Below, one piece after another: positions 44,561 to 55,340 of a DNA stretch of 64,000 nucleotides (position 1 is the stretch's first letter; each line of letters starts with the position of its first letter). The stretch comes from Malania oleifera (taxonomy: Eukaryota; Streptophyta; Magnoliopsida; Santalales; Ximeniaceae): contig NC_080418.1 in NCBI RefSeq assembly GCF_029873635.1, forward strand, positions 15,417,562 to 15,481,561, in the 5' to 3' direction. Below the pieces are notes generated by a model, which was given only the letters and a program-made list of their open reading frames with translations, did not search any database and was not told the DNA's origin. The translations under genes were made by a program, and so were the position numbers.

Positions 44561-45798
44561 ATCTAGAGAGACTTGGCATAGAGTTAGTCTAGAGTGATCT
44601 CCCAGTATGTATTGCCAGCCTAGTGGAACAGCCTACTCTGCAAGTAAGAATTAAAGCCGCTCAAAAGGAAGATCCAGTATTAGCAGAGGTGATATGCAAA
44701 GAGCAGATGGGTCAGGGGGAGGATTTCAGTATTGCAGATGATGGAGCTTTTCGGTTTCGTTCCAGATTATGAGTTCTTGCCGATACTGAGATCAGGAAGA
44801 CTATTTTAGAAGAAGCTCACAGATCTTTGTATATCGTTCATTCTGGTAGTACAAAGATGTATAGAGATTTGTGTGAAACATTTTGGTGGAGTGACATGAA
44901 GAAAGAAATCGCCGAGTATGTAGCCTAGTGTTTGATGTGCCAGTTGGTAAAGGTTGAGCACCAGGGGCTGGCAGGGCAGTTGCAGCCGTTATTCATCCCA
45001 GAGTGGAAGTGGGATCATATATCGATGAACTTTGTGTCAGGACTGCCGACGGCATTACATAGCCAGAATGTCATCTGGGTGATTGCTGACCGTTTGACTA
45101 AGACCGACCACTTTATACCTATCAAGATCAGTTACTCCTTTAGCTGTTTAGCGGAGATTTACATTCAAGAGATAGTACGTTCTCATGGGGTGCCAATATC
45201 GATTGTGTCGGATAGAGACCCGCGATTTACATCACGATTTTGGAGGAGTTTGCAGGAGGCTCTGGGGTCTCAGTTATCATTTAGTATGACATTCCATCCT
45301 CAGTCAGACGGGCAAACTGAGAGGACGATACAAATATTAGAGGATATGCTCCGAGCGTGTGTATTTGACTTTGGGGCTCGTTGGACTCAGTTCATGCTGC
45401 TGGTAGAGTTTGCGTATAATAACAGTTATCAATCTAGCATTGGCATGACACCATTTGAGGCTTTGTATGGTAGGATATGTCGATCTCCTTTGTTTTGGGA
45501 TGAAGTGGGTGAGCGACGAGTTTTGGGGTCAGAGTTGGTTCAGCAAGCGCATGATAAGGTTTGGCTTATCAGAGACAGGATCAGTGCAGCTCAGAGCCGA
45601 CAGAAGAGTTATGCCGACCATCGCCGTAGGAATTTAGAATTCGATGTGGGTAATCATGTGTTTCCGAAGATAGCTCCGATGAAAGGGGTTATGCGATTTG
45701 GGAAGAAAGGTAAACTTAGTCCTAGGTTTATCGGTCAATTTGAGATTCTAGATAAAGTGGGGCCGGTAGCCTACAGGCTAACTTTGCCACCTGTGTTA
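44561..45798 (+). pseudogene. Tekay integrase, truncated at its C-terminus
   Basis: The zinc domain (HSGSTKMYRDLCETFWW, CLMCQLVK) is followed by an open core from 44932. The first catalytic Asp is Asn here (HISMNFVSGLP instead of MDFV). The second Asp (VSDRDPRFTSRFW) and the Glu (QSDGQTERTIQILEDML) are present. The GPY/F-type region LSPRFIGQFEILDKVGPVAY is reached, then the element ends. With the Asp lost the enzyme would be inactive even if made. Confidence 0.87.
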
Positions 45799-45983
45799 TC
45801 CAGGAGGCTCGAGAGGAGGCGATGGTTATCCGTGTGCAAATAGTGGAATCAGAGAACCATAAATTGAAAGAAAAGATCTCGAACTGGGAAGCGGAGATGC
45901 AAGCCATCAAGGATTTGAAAGTGCAGATGGAACAAATGATGCGCCAATACCATCCAGATGATGCAGGTGACTCCTCTTATTAG

Positions 45984-48900
45984 AAGGTATGTAAAAGCTA
46001 GTGACAATTAATTGAAATAGAAAATGTGTGAGGATTTCAATTAGAATAAATACTTTATCTTCTTTTTTTTACTTGCAAAATACATCAATAGATATTTAAT
46101 AATTATTGGTATAATGTTATGGCTGCTCCAATTTCGTTATTAGTGCTTGAAATAATATGCTCTTTATTTTTAACAGCCTAAGTGTGTTTTGTCGATTATG
46201 GAGTTTGGATAAGAAAAGTGCCATTATGTAATTGGAGCATTAGTTGTTCTAACCATATGAATAATTGCTTATCATCTATGTCATGTTTGATCTGCAAAAT
46301 AAAATGTAGTGGGAGTAGAACGAATGGAGATCAAACATGCACAAGTCAAGTGCTCTTCTCCAAAACACGGATCAATGTTTGCGAAATCCTCAAAATAAGT
46401 AACAAGTTCAATTCCTTTTGTAATATATAATTGGTCATCACAAAAATAAGAATTAAAAAATAAAAACTGAGGGGCATGTAGGAATCAAACAATAATGAAA
46501 TTCCACCAACTAGGCAAATATACATGCATTCAACTTTATGTTCCCTGTTCCCTAATATGCAAGTGAAGGTATATCAAAGATGGTCCACTATGACGACAAC
46601 CCTACTTCCCTTCAAAACCTTAGCACAAAGACTTTGCAAAATTAGGAGTAGATACACCAAACTGAACTTCTTTAAGCTTAAAATTTATAACTATAGTGTT
46701 TGGGTGACAACCACCCCCTAACTTGCAAGCTAAAGCTGAAGATTTACATGAAACACTTTGCTATTCATCCTCACTTGTAGCATCTACACACCATAGCATA
46801 TTGAAGAACAATGAAATCAAAGGTATACAAGATATAGCAAGGTCTATAGATAGAACCAAAAAATAGAAAAAAGAAAACTAGCTGTCAAGGCTATAAAATT
46901 ATAGACTTGCTAGCCTTTTAGAGTAGAGATGGATAGATTTCTTGCTCTCCATGTATTAGACATTGATAGCTAAAATAAGCTTGTTATGATCTGGTATAGC
47001 TCCTCTTAGAACTGCAATTCTTCTCAACTTATTATTCCATATTTTTTCAGGCCAGCAATGGATTCTCATAGCAATAATAACAAAATATATTATATGAACA
47101 TATTCAATTATATATTTTCATTTTCACCTGATCAAGGGTTTCTTTGAGGTCTCCCATCTCCAATAACATATTTATTTATTTCATATTTTGCTTTCACTCC
47201 TTCACAAATACATCAACTTATGTTTATATATATGTATTTGATGTTAACACTAGCACATAACATAGTCAAACTTTAATAATTTAGGTATGAGAGAAGCCTC
47301 GAGTCTAAACATTGGTTACACAATTTAACTTTGAACATTTAATTAATAAGTAATGAAATATAATTTAACTTTCTATCTTTGATCATTCTTAATGCACTAT
47401 TCATTCTCAATACTAATACAAAAAAGATGAACATTTGATTATTAATTAGTTTATTCACATATATAAATAATTCTTAGGCATGAAACTTCATGGTTACCTC
47501 GTTATTTAGTGTATTTAATTCAACTATAGAAAATTTATAATATTTTAGTGGATTATTTGTATTGTTTCTATTGTACGTTTTCCTTTTAAATTATTAGTAT
47601 TCTACCCTCCTTAGCTTCATCTACTATTAAGTCCCACTTGTTGCAATTCTATTTCCTCACAAAAAATATTCCATAATGCAATCCAAGCATTACACAAGTA
47701 AAACATGTTTGATTCCATAATGCACATTCCCTTACTATGGGACTACCATGATTTCAATCTTGTTTGGAACTTGAAAAAAACATCATAAAAGTGTTGAAAA
47801 TGAAGCAAGAAAATTGAATAAATCTATTGACTTCATGTTTCAAAGCTTGGAATTCAATTTTGAACTTGTGTAAATTTAGATAAACAGAAATATAAAATTA
47901 TACTAAGTTCTTTCTAAATTTATTCAAATTCAAATTCAAAGTTTGAAGTACACTTGAGGCACAACTTGAAATAGTCTAATGATTTGTGAGGGGTGCATTA
48001 GTGTAGATGAAACTTGAGAGGACGCCCAATAATTGCAATTGGGTTTTTATTTTTTTAGCTATTTTTTATTAGTTGATGAAAAACAAAGATTGTTTTTAGT
48101 TGATGATTAAGTGTTACGAGTTTGTATGGGATAGGCATATTAAGGAGGCTTCAGGACAGATTGGGTTTTAATTTTGTTCAGTTTATGAAAAGCCTTATTT
48201 TATAGTTAAGGATGGTTGCTAGGTGGTTCCTAGCTTTAGAAATTACTTCTAATAAATCATGTATATATTTATAGATTTTTAGTTGTCTATTCCACTAATT
48301 TTTCTAATAATATTTCACAAAGCTTTTCGAAGGTAAATTAACATTTTAATAAAAAAACACTCACTTTGTAAAGGACATTCACCCAATATTTGGGAGTACC
48401 ATCTTTAGTTATTGAAAATTTGAACAAAATATAAAACAGACTTACACTGATTTTAGTCTAAATCCACATAAAATCCGAATTCAAATCCAAAAAACTAAAA
48501 TTTAGTTCCCCAAACACCACCTAACTCCCAAACACAGCCTAAAAATTAAAATATGTTCTTCCCAACACAACCACACTATCTAGAATAAGTTAGAACCAAT
48601 AAGATATCAAGCAGGAAAGAATCTCTCCTTGTGCTTGTTTCAAGTAAGAGAATCAGTGTTTCAAGATTTTTCTTGATTGATATATGCAATTGATTTATCC
48701 TGCAAAAAACAGTACATTTTTTGGGCAGATTTTTGTAGTGATGATGTGAACAATTTGTTTGCATTTGCTAGTTTGTCTTAGAGGTGGCAACTGGTGTGGA
48801 GGTTAAGGCTATATCCATTTTTTGTGCTAAAGAATGATGAAAAGCTAGCTTGCTGGTTGACAAGGTGGTGGGGGCTAATCTGAATTAGATAAAGAAAAGG

Positions 48901-50977
48901 ATTGATGGTTTTGTGCAGTCCATTTGTGTATGTGCAGCCTAGGCTAGTTTGGATTTTAAAGCTACTAATGAGTTTGTGCAATTTGGGGTTTGTGATGGTG
49001 GTAATCCTGCATCTGCTAGTGGCTGTGGATGAGGATGATGAATTGGTGATTGAGGCTTCTGTGTGAGCTGCTTTGAAATATCTAATTGATCTTCCATTGC
49101 CCAATTAATGCAAATTGTTCCTTTTGAATTTGAGAATAGGGCAGTTCACCTGTAAGGGTCAATGTTTGTTTAACTCAAGATGCGAGATTCATCGAGTGAT
49201 GAAGCCAACTTCCCTGCAATTTAGACAGCAACGACAACGCAACCCTACCAATCATCCATGAGGTCCATCAGGTTGTAAGGTTTTGCCTCGTATGATCATT
49301 TGATATGCATCTACAAAGGGAAATGCTTACTGCTTATCATGAGCCAATGATGATCATCAGTTGACATGGTGAGCAGAGATAGGTAGGTCCCATATGAGCA
49401 CAACCTATACCGTACACGCTATGAGTTTCTTGGTTGCAAGACAAGTGTGTATGGTCAATCAAATGTCTTGAGGCAGAGATAGGCAGCTCTGTTTTTCACA
49501 TCGATAAGTGGATAACAGTTTTGGGTAAAATCAGTGTATATAGCTTCTAGCATGAGGTGCAAAGATACTTAACCATGAGTCATTTCGCTTCAAACTAGCT
49601 GCACTAATTACATCCCTAGTTCCATGATTCAACATTACAAAAGAAAAGGTTTTGAAGAACCAATACCTGATAAACTCACAAAAAATTTATGAACAAAAAT
49701 TTGAAGTGAAAAAGTGAGTATTAATGGGAAAGCAAGAAGATTGAGATTTGAAATCCAGAGAGTTAGCAAAAATCTAGAGGAAACTCTGGTCCAATTAGTC
49801 ATGGTACTTGTTAGTTGTCCGTTGTGTTAGCTCTGTACCTTTAAAACAGTGTTTGGAGCAGTTTCGGGGAAGACAAAGCCACTACAGACTTGAACTGTAA
49901 CCACAATAGCAACCTCATTTGCATACTGGTAGGATAAATTGGCATGAAATATATATAATACAGACACTAAGTAACATGATTTTGTAATGCTTTAGAATAA
50001 CATTTTTTCTCTGGTTTCTTAGTTTGTATACTTCCTTTGTCTAGCCAAAAAAATGAAAGAAGCACAAAAAATATTATTAACAATCAGCAACAATCAATTA
50101 CTTGGGTGCTAAGTTAAAAGGAATTGAACACAAAAGGCAAAGAGGATTCAATTTTCCACCTTTTCTTGCTTGTACTTTGCACGTATAGCAGGGCAGCCAT
50201 TGGTGTTCATCTGCAAATCTTGTAATGCAAAAGTCATAGTCCCTTACTATGGGGCTACCATGATTTAGAGGAAGGCCTAAAATCCCACATCAATAGTTGA
50301 GAAAATAAACTTACAAGGCTGGGATTCGCTCCACAAATAAGTTACATTTTAAGAGCAGAACTGGAAGACCCTATTCAACCAAAATTCTGTGCATGTGAAG
50401 TTATTTTGAAATTGAATTCCAATCTTCTGAGTTTAAGCCCATGAAAAATATCATACACTAATTAATGATGTCAAAATGGATCATAAACTATTATGTAAGA
50501 ACGTTTAAACGGATTTTAAAATGTTGAATGCATCACATTATCTTCAAACATTATATACTTTTTCATTTTTTCCCAAATTCTGTGCCCGAGTATCACATAT
50601 TGGGACTACAAGTCCTACATGGATCATTAATAATTTGCATATTCTTGCAACTTGAAACCAACTTCTCAAGGCAGTAAACTAGCTTGGTTCTCTAGCTACT
50701 GTTAAGAAATTAATAGTCCCACAAAATCAATAAGCATTACAGTCCCACAAGCAAAAATCATTGGGCTGTATATATTCTGTGCGCTGAAAAATTTAAAATT
50801 AGTTTCAAAACTTCAGCGAGATCACATAAGACTCGAAATAAAGCTACATATCAAAAACATTTTCCTGAGTTCTAAACACCTACAAACACTTATGGCTGTA
50901 CAGAGATTTGGGATGGCTAGCGAAAAAACCTTTCAAGGCACAACAGGACCATAAGAACACTGATGGAGATTTTACAA
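45984..50977. other. CACTA-1 internal DNA without recognised genes
   Basis: About 5 kb, AT-rich, with no convincing reading frame. A 'cccttactatgggactaccatgattt' sequence occurs at about 47725-47755 and again at 50240-50265. 48780-49120 gives a 108-codon minus-strand frame of low-complexity Ser/Thr type, which I do not believe. It may contain further captured or decayed host sequence. Confidence 0.45.
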
Positions 50978-51192
50978 TCACCAGCTCTCTTTGCAATGCA
51001 CACCATTACCATTGCCATACACGGCATTTAGTGACCCATTGGAGGTTCTATTAGCATGTCCATTTCTGTGGGCTTTCACCACTGATTGTCCGTTACAAAA
51101 ACCATTTCTCTTTGCAGCTACCTTGCTTACATGGCCATGACCAATCTTCTGAAGAACTACATCAAACTGCCCACAAGCTGCTGCTATAAGTC
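50978..51192 (-). pseudogene. Last exon of an unrecognised captured gene fragment
   Basis: The minus strand has a good acceptor (tgttcgcag) followed by an open exon, FAGLIAAACGQFDVVLQKIG, HGHVSKVAAKRNG, ending at CKESW and a stop. The composition looks like real coding sequence. It is not recognised. It lies on the same strand as, and downstream of, the E2 and RDR fragments and could be the end of a chimeric transcript. Confidence 0.4.
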
Positions 51193-51537
51193 CTGCGAAC
51201 ATGAAATGGAACTTAAATCAGGATCAGATTAATCGACAAATTAATCTACACACAAGTGGGGAAGTTTCAAACTACATTTGTATTCTCCTTTTTGACTTTG
51301 TTTTTCTTACAAAAGAAATTATAACTGGGGTGAAGACGAGTTCCCTAAGATGGCAAGTGATTCAGTGGGAATGTCCTTCATGGCATTTGTAGCCTTTGCC
51401 CTGAGTTCTCTCATATCTGGTTATACCCTTTCGACTCTCATACACACGTAGTCAGCGCTGCAAACATACTAATAAATCAAAGAGATGCCTTTAACCACAT
51501 ACCCCATCCCAAACACTTGAAAGTACATCGACTTACT

Positions 51538-51627
51538 ACTTCACACATAAGGCCATCAACAGGGTTTGGTTCACTTAGTAACAACCCAATGCTTATTAGC
51601 ACAGTTGAAATGTTCAAAGATGGTTGC
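51538..51627 (-). pseudogene. Ubiquitin-conjugating enzyme (E2) exon fragment
   Basis: The minus strand reads [20 protein letters not shown] then [12 protein letters not shown] between an AG acceptor and a GTAAGT donor. This is the conserved E2 region C-terminal to the catalytic Cys (WxPxLxISxVLxSIxxLLxEPNPxD). It best resembles plant UBC37-type E2s as I remember them. The exon with the active-site Cys is absent, so no enzyme could be made. The following minus-strand segment (about 51460-51340) looks exon-like but has a stop. Confidence 0.75.
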
Positions 51628-51929
51628 CATGCACCTTGCATGAAGTACAATCTGATTCTTGTTATAAATTAAATGTATGGATGTAAAACAAACTCATAAC
51701 TTCGTATTGACGTCATGCGCATATGAACATAATAGAAATTTGTATCTTATGATGATATCTTGCCTATTTAGCAGACCAAATTCAACTGATCCAAATCAGA
51801 AGATGGAAAACAAAAAACCCATATTATCAATCATTCTTTTTTAAGACTTCATCAACATAAATTTTCAAAAAAAACCAAACCAAAAGCATGAATGAATGGG
51901 AGAAGAAAAACTCACCAAAAAATCAATAA

Positions 51930-52108
51930 CGATGTAAACCTACAAGAATTCCTTCCTTTGCAATACTTCTGTAGGCAGTGTAATGATTACCATAATAGGT
52001 TGCCGAAGTGCTGAGGTCTATCTCTCTATTAGAAAATTTGACAATCAATACATTGTCATCCCCTAAAACTCTTTGCAGGTGAGTCCTTTGTTTGTTTAGA
52101 TATGGGCC
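51930..52108 (-). pseudogene. RNA-dependent RNA polymerase (RDR3/4/5-type) exon fragment
   Basis: After a TTCCAG acceptor the minus strand reads GPYLNKQRTHLQRVLGDDNV, LIVKFSNREID, then YRSIAKEGILVGLHRY, a stop, and FFG up to a GTGAG donor. LGDDNVL, AKEGILVGL and RYxFF match my recollection of plant RDR3/4/5 (gamma-clade) proteins; the stop replaces the Arg of RYRFF. Plant RDRs copy RNA into dsRNA for small-RNA pathways, though the gamma clade is little understood. Only part of the N-terminal region is present; the catalytic DLDGD motif is not seen. Confidence 0.65.
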
Positions 52109-52193
52109 CTGGAATAAATGTAATTAACTAATGAGAACAATGAAAATAAAAAGATACTTTCTAGAATATCAGCTTACATCTTGAGAAACTCCT

Positions 52194-52310
52194 CTCTAGT
52201 TCTATTTGGAAAAAGATTTTTAGGAGTGACTCTAAATTTCACATTATGTCCTTCAAAGCCTCAAGGTTGTGGTGGCAGTCCAAAATACATCTTCAATGCA
52301 TTATCTCAGC
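52194..52310 (-). pseudogene. Upstream exon of the captured RDR-like gene
   Basis: The minus strand reads NALKMYFGLPPQP, a stop, then GFEGHNVKFRVTPKNLFPNR and TREEFLKM before a GTAAGC donor. It is on the same strand and immediately upstream of the RDR exon, and codon-like over about 39 codons with a single stop. I assign it to the same gene by position. The splice phase to the next exon does not fit cleanly, so an indel or another exon is likely. Confidence 0.45.
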
Positions 52311-53075
52311 ATAAGACAACTTACAAATGTTTCTGATTCTTCTTCTAATTGGTTGTCAAGTGAAGATACTGTAATAATGTTGTGTGTGTGTACGTGATCC
52401 CCTAGCCCTGCTTGCAAATGCTTCTACATGCTGCTAGATTGTTTATTGAGTGTTAGCACGACTGTTTAAGTGCTTGCAGTTATTCGAGGCTATGTATATC
52501 TGTGATTCCTCCTAGAATACTGAATTTTGTAGTCGTGACTGCTTTTTGAACTTAACCTTTGAAGTTCTATAGTGTTGCTTTGTGCTAGTGTGCACTGCCT
52601 AATTTGCATTGTTGCTGTGTTTTTCATTCTTTGTATTGGTGTGTACGGATTGAGGGGTGGATTATTTTGTCCTCTACATTTTGATGTTGATGTGATTTAT
52701 TTTTTATGCCTGTATATGTGCTACGTAGTGATTTATTTTCAAAAACCGTATACTAATTTTTTTAACTTTCTTAATCTGTAGGGTTTGCAACTGTGACAAC
52801 ATCAGGACAATTTCATGCAGTTCGGATGTAGCTTTCCATTTTTTTTTATCTGAACAAATGAAATGTATTTAAATTTGAATTTTATAATGTTGTATATTTA
52901 AATTTGAATTTGTATAATATATTTGTATTTGAATTTGAATTTGAATTTGTATAATATATTTGTACTTAAATTTGAATTGCAATTATGGTTTTTACAGGAA
53001 TTAATTTGAATCAGATTTTTACAGGAATTAATAATTGGAAAAAAAATACACTTTACTATTAATTGTGCAATTTAA
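52311..53075. other. CACTA-1 3' region without genes
   Basis: T-rich sequence, then an AATTTGAATTTG-type low-complexity patch (about 52855-52975) leading into the subterminal repeats. Possibly 3' untranslated sequence. No gene seen. Confidence 0.5.
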
Positions 53076-53509
53076 GTATTAGTGACGGTTTAAAACCGTC
53101 ACTAAAACCATAAGTAACGGTTCTGAAGAGCAATATTGACGGTTCGGAAACCGTCACTAATAATGAAGTAATAGTGACGAACTTAAACCGTCACTAATAA
53201 TTAAGTAATACTGATGAATATAAAACCGTCACTAATAATGTAGCAATAGAAACACATTTAAACCGTCACTAATGATAGAGAATGAGTGATGAATTTAAAA
53301 CCTTCACTAATAATAGAGCATTAGTGACGGTTTTTGATCGATCTGATCTAGAATCTATAGTGACGTATTAGTGACGGATTCGGTTCTAATCCGTCACTAA
53401 TACTCTATTATTAGTGACGGTTTGAGATATTCGGCACTAGTAAGTATTAGTAACGGTAGGTATAATGACAAATTGAAAACCGTCACTAATAATCTTATTT
53501 TTTGTAGTG
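53076..53509 (+). repeat. 3' subterminal repeats and TIR of CACTA-1
   Basis: About eight inverted AGTGACGG...CCGTCACT units ending in TTTTTTGTAGTG at 53498-53509, the inverse of the left TIR. Confidence 0.88.
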
Positions 53510-53512
53510 CTT

Positions 53513-53849
53513 TGTATTGCGTCATTACGATTTACATGCATTGTTATTCTTTTTGATGATAATGAGAGCAGATTAAGTATGTGTATCTCTTAACATCGTG
53601 CTTTCCTAATCAATTGTTGTGCATAATCCATGTCTTCTACATTTTTCTTACTATGTTGTAGTGAAGTTTGTGCTTCTATGTTATATATTATTAAACAACA
53701 CTTCATGAATGAATATTTTGATAAATTAAGTAATTTTACTTAATTTTGAGTCAATGCATGACATTGGATATGTCTGAGAATACACATAATGAATATTTTA
53801 TGAATTCATAATAAGGAATAGATAAGGAATGATTATTTCTAAATTTCAT
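53513..53849. other. Spacer between CACTA elements
   Basis: AT-rich flank immediately outside CACTA-1. Nothing recognised. Confidence 0.5.
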
Positions 53850-54362
53850 CATGTGGGTCCAAACTAAGTGAGGTGAGTCCTGACATGTCCGTCACATTGA
53901 GTTGGACATTCTAAAGCTGACGATGCCCAAAAAATCTTCCCTGAAAGCTTTTTGTGCACTTAAAAAGAAAAGTTAAAATACAAACAAACTTAGCAAACTT
54001 AGTGAGCTTTACGACTCAAGTATCCAAGTCACACATACGATGTCCAAACCGAGTGAGAGTAGTCCCGACACATCCGTGTCATTGAATTGGACGTGCCAGA
54101 GCTAACGATGCTAAAAAACTCCTCCTCGGGAGCTTTTTGCACACTTAGAAGCAACGTTATAATACAAAAAAATTTAGAAAACTTTGTGAATTTTAGCACT
54201 TAGGTGTCCAAGTCGGGCATACGAGGTCCAAAATGAGTGGGGTCAATCCCGACACATCTGTGACATTGAATTAGATGTTCCAGAGTTGACGATACCCAAA
54301 AACTAATCCTCGAGAGCTTTTTGCGCACTTAGAAGTAAAGTTAGAATACAAACAAACTTAAT
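53850..54362 (+). repeat. Tandem repeat of about 187 bp, nearly three units
   Basis: Units start at about 53850, 54037 and 54225 (gtccaaactaagtgagg, gtccaaaccgagtgaga, gtccaaaatgagtgggg). Each contains 'cccgacacatcc' and 'gagctttttgcgcacttagaag'. The third unit is interrupted by the start of CACTA-2. The unit length is typical of plant satellites. Confidence 0.82.
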
Positions 54363-54365
54363 AAA

Positions 54366-55260
54366 CACTACAAAAAAATTGGGTTTTAGTGACGAAATTA
54401 TTAGTGACGGATTCAAATTCGTCACTAATAGTAGGATATTACTATTAGTGACGAATTTGAATCCGTCACTAATAATTTCGTCACTAAAACCGAGAGAAAA
54501 CCGCACGAAAAATATTTCGCGCAAAATTTATCCTGAGAAAATATTAGTAACGATTTTTGTGGTATTAGTGTCGAATTAAATTCGTCACTAAAAGGTAAAC
54601 ATTAGTGATGACTAAATAACAGTGACTACTATAATTAAAAAAAATTTACTTTAGAGTATTAGTGACGGATTCAGAAATCCATCACTATTGGCCCATTATT
54701 AGTGACGGATTGAGAACCGTCACTAATAATTCGATTTTTTAAAAAAAATAAAAAATTTCTATTTAACAGTATTAGTAACGAATTTAGAAATTCGTCACTA
54801 TTGACCCATTATTAGTGACAGATTTGAGAACCATCACTAATACTTCCATTTTAAAACAAATAAAATTTTTTTACTTTATAGTATTAGTGACGGATTCGGA
54901 ACCGTCACTAATACTTCCCGTATTTAAAAATGATTTCAATATTTTTGTTTATATTATTAGTGATGAATATATATATTCGTCACTATTGCCCCGATATTAG
55001 TGATAGATTTTAAAACCATCACTAATGTTTCCCATATTTTAAAATAATTTTAATTTTATTATTTCAAAGTATTAGTGACGAATTTCAAAATTTGTCACTA
55101 TTTCCCTTGTATTAGTGACGGATTTTACGACCGTCACTAATACTTCCGTAATTAAAAAAAAAAGTTTTTTTTTTTTTTTTCAAAGCAATAATGACGAATT
55201 TATTAATTCGTCTCTATTGCCCTACTAGTAGTGACGAGTATGGATTCGTGACTACTAGTC
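54366..55260 (+). repeat. 5' TIR and subterminal repeats of CACTA-2
   Basis: About ten palindromes of the TTAGTGACGGATT...AATCCGTCACTAA type with AT-rich spacers. Near the start a longer perfect fold pairs 54389-54434 with 54442-54483, meeting around AGTAGGATATTACT. Confidence 0.87.
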
Positions 55261-55340
55261 ATTTAATAATATTTACCCTAATCTTCCTTTTTTTTTCCCT
55301 CCTTTCCCGCTTTGCGCGCGCCGCTGCGATTTGCTTTCCC

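Larger units (their letters stand above)
38837..45798 (+). mobile_element. Nested Tekay/Del-type Ty3 retrotransposon lacking its 3' LTR
   Basis: LTR at about 38837-41208, primer site 41212, gag, protease, RT, RNase H and integrase in Ty3 order on the plus strand. It ends inside the integrase C-terminal domain (VGPVAYRLTLPPVLS), where CACTA exon sequence (EAREEAMVIRV-like) takes over within a few bases. No chromodomain or 3' LTR follows. The loss of both the element end and a CACTA exon implies a deletion after insertion, or a misassembly. Confidence 0.82.
37639..45983 (+). pseudogene. CACTA-1 second gene (Transposase_24 type), split by a retrotransposon
   Basis: It starts MAPGGRRPLLQSRLS at 37639, about 120 bp after the transposase stop. 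GT-AG exons: 37639-37843, 37923-38176, 38260-38466, 38547-38633, 38729-38830, then a last exon 45799-45983. Conserved pieces are IRIDIPPGFMAPLDDWC, SRFKTYCCKMRNHF and CEKNAANRNKLDTMHCGGSK. The end is predicted coiled coil (ESENHKLKEKISNWEAEM). Stops occur in exon 3 (EMGD*AEA) and exon 5. A Tekay element sits between exon 5 and the last exon, and the middle exon seen in the 27.6-kb fragment is missing. In En/Spm the second product helps bind subterminal repeats. Confidence 0.8.
28448..53509 (+). mobile_element. CACTA-1: complete 25-kb En/Spm (CACTA) DNA transposon, decayed and nested
   Basis: The left end reads CACTACAAAAAAAATGGG and the right end reads TTATTTTTTGTAGTG, both followed inward by many palindromic subterminal repeats containing AGTGACGG/CCGTCACT. 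The 3-bp target CTT flanks both ends. Inside, in order: leader, broken transposase (TNPD type), second gene (Transposase_24), a nested Tekay retrotransposon, about 5 kb of unassigned DNA, and minus-strand gene fragments. Without the nested element it is about 18 kb. The transposase has frameshifts and stops, so the copy is not autonomous. Confidence 0.9.

Noticed and set aside
38837-45983. A simple Tekay insertion with both LTRs and target duplication inside CACTA-1
   Set aside because: No 3' LTR, chromodomain or target duplication was found, and a CACTA exon is missing, so a clean insertion does not fit.
48778-49104. 108-codon minus-strand frame
   Set aside because: Ser/Thr/Asn-rich translation with no motif and no splice context; the plus strand reads equally poorly.
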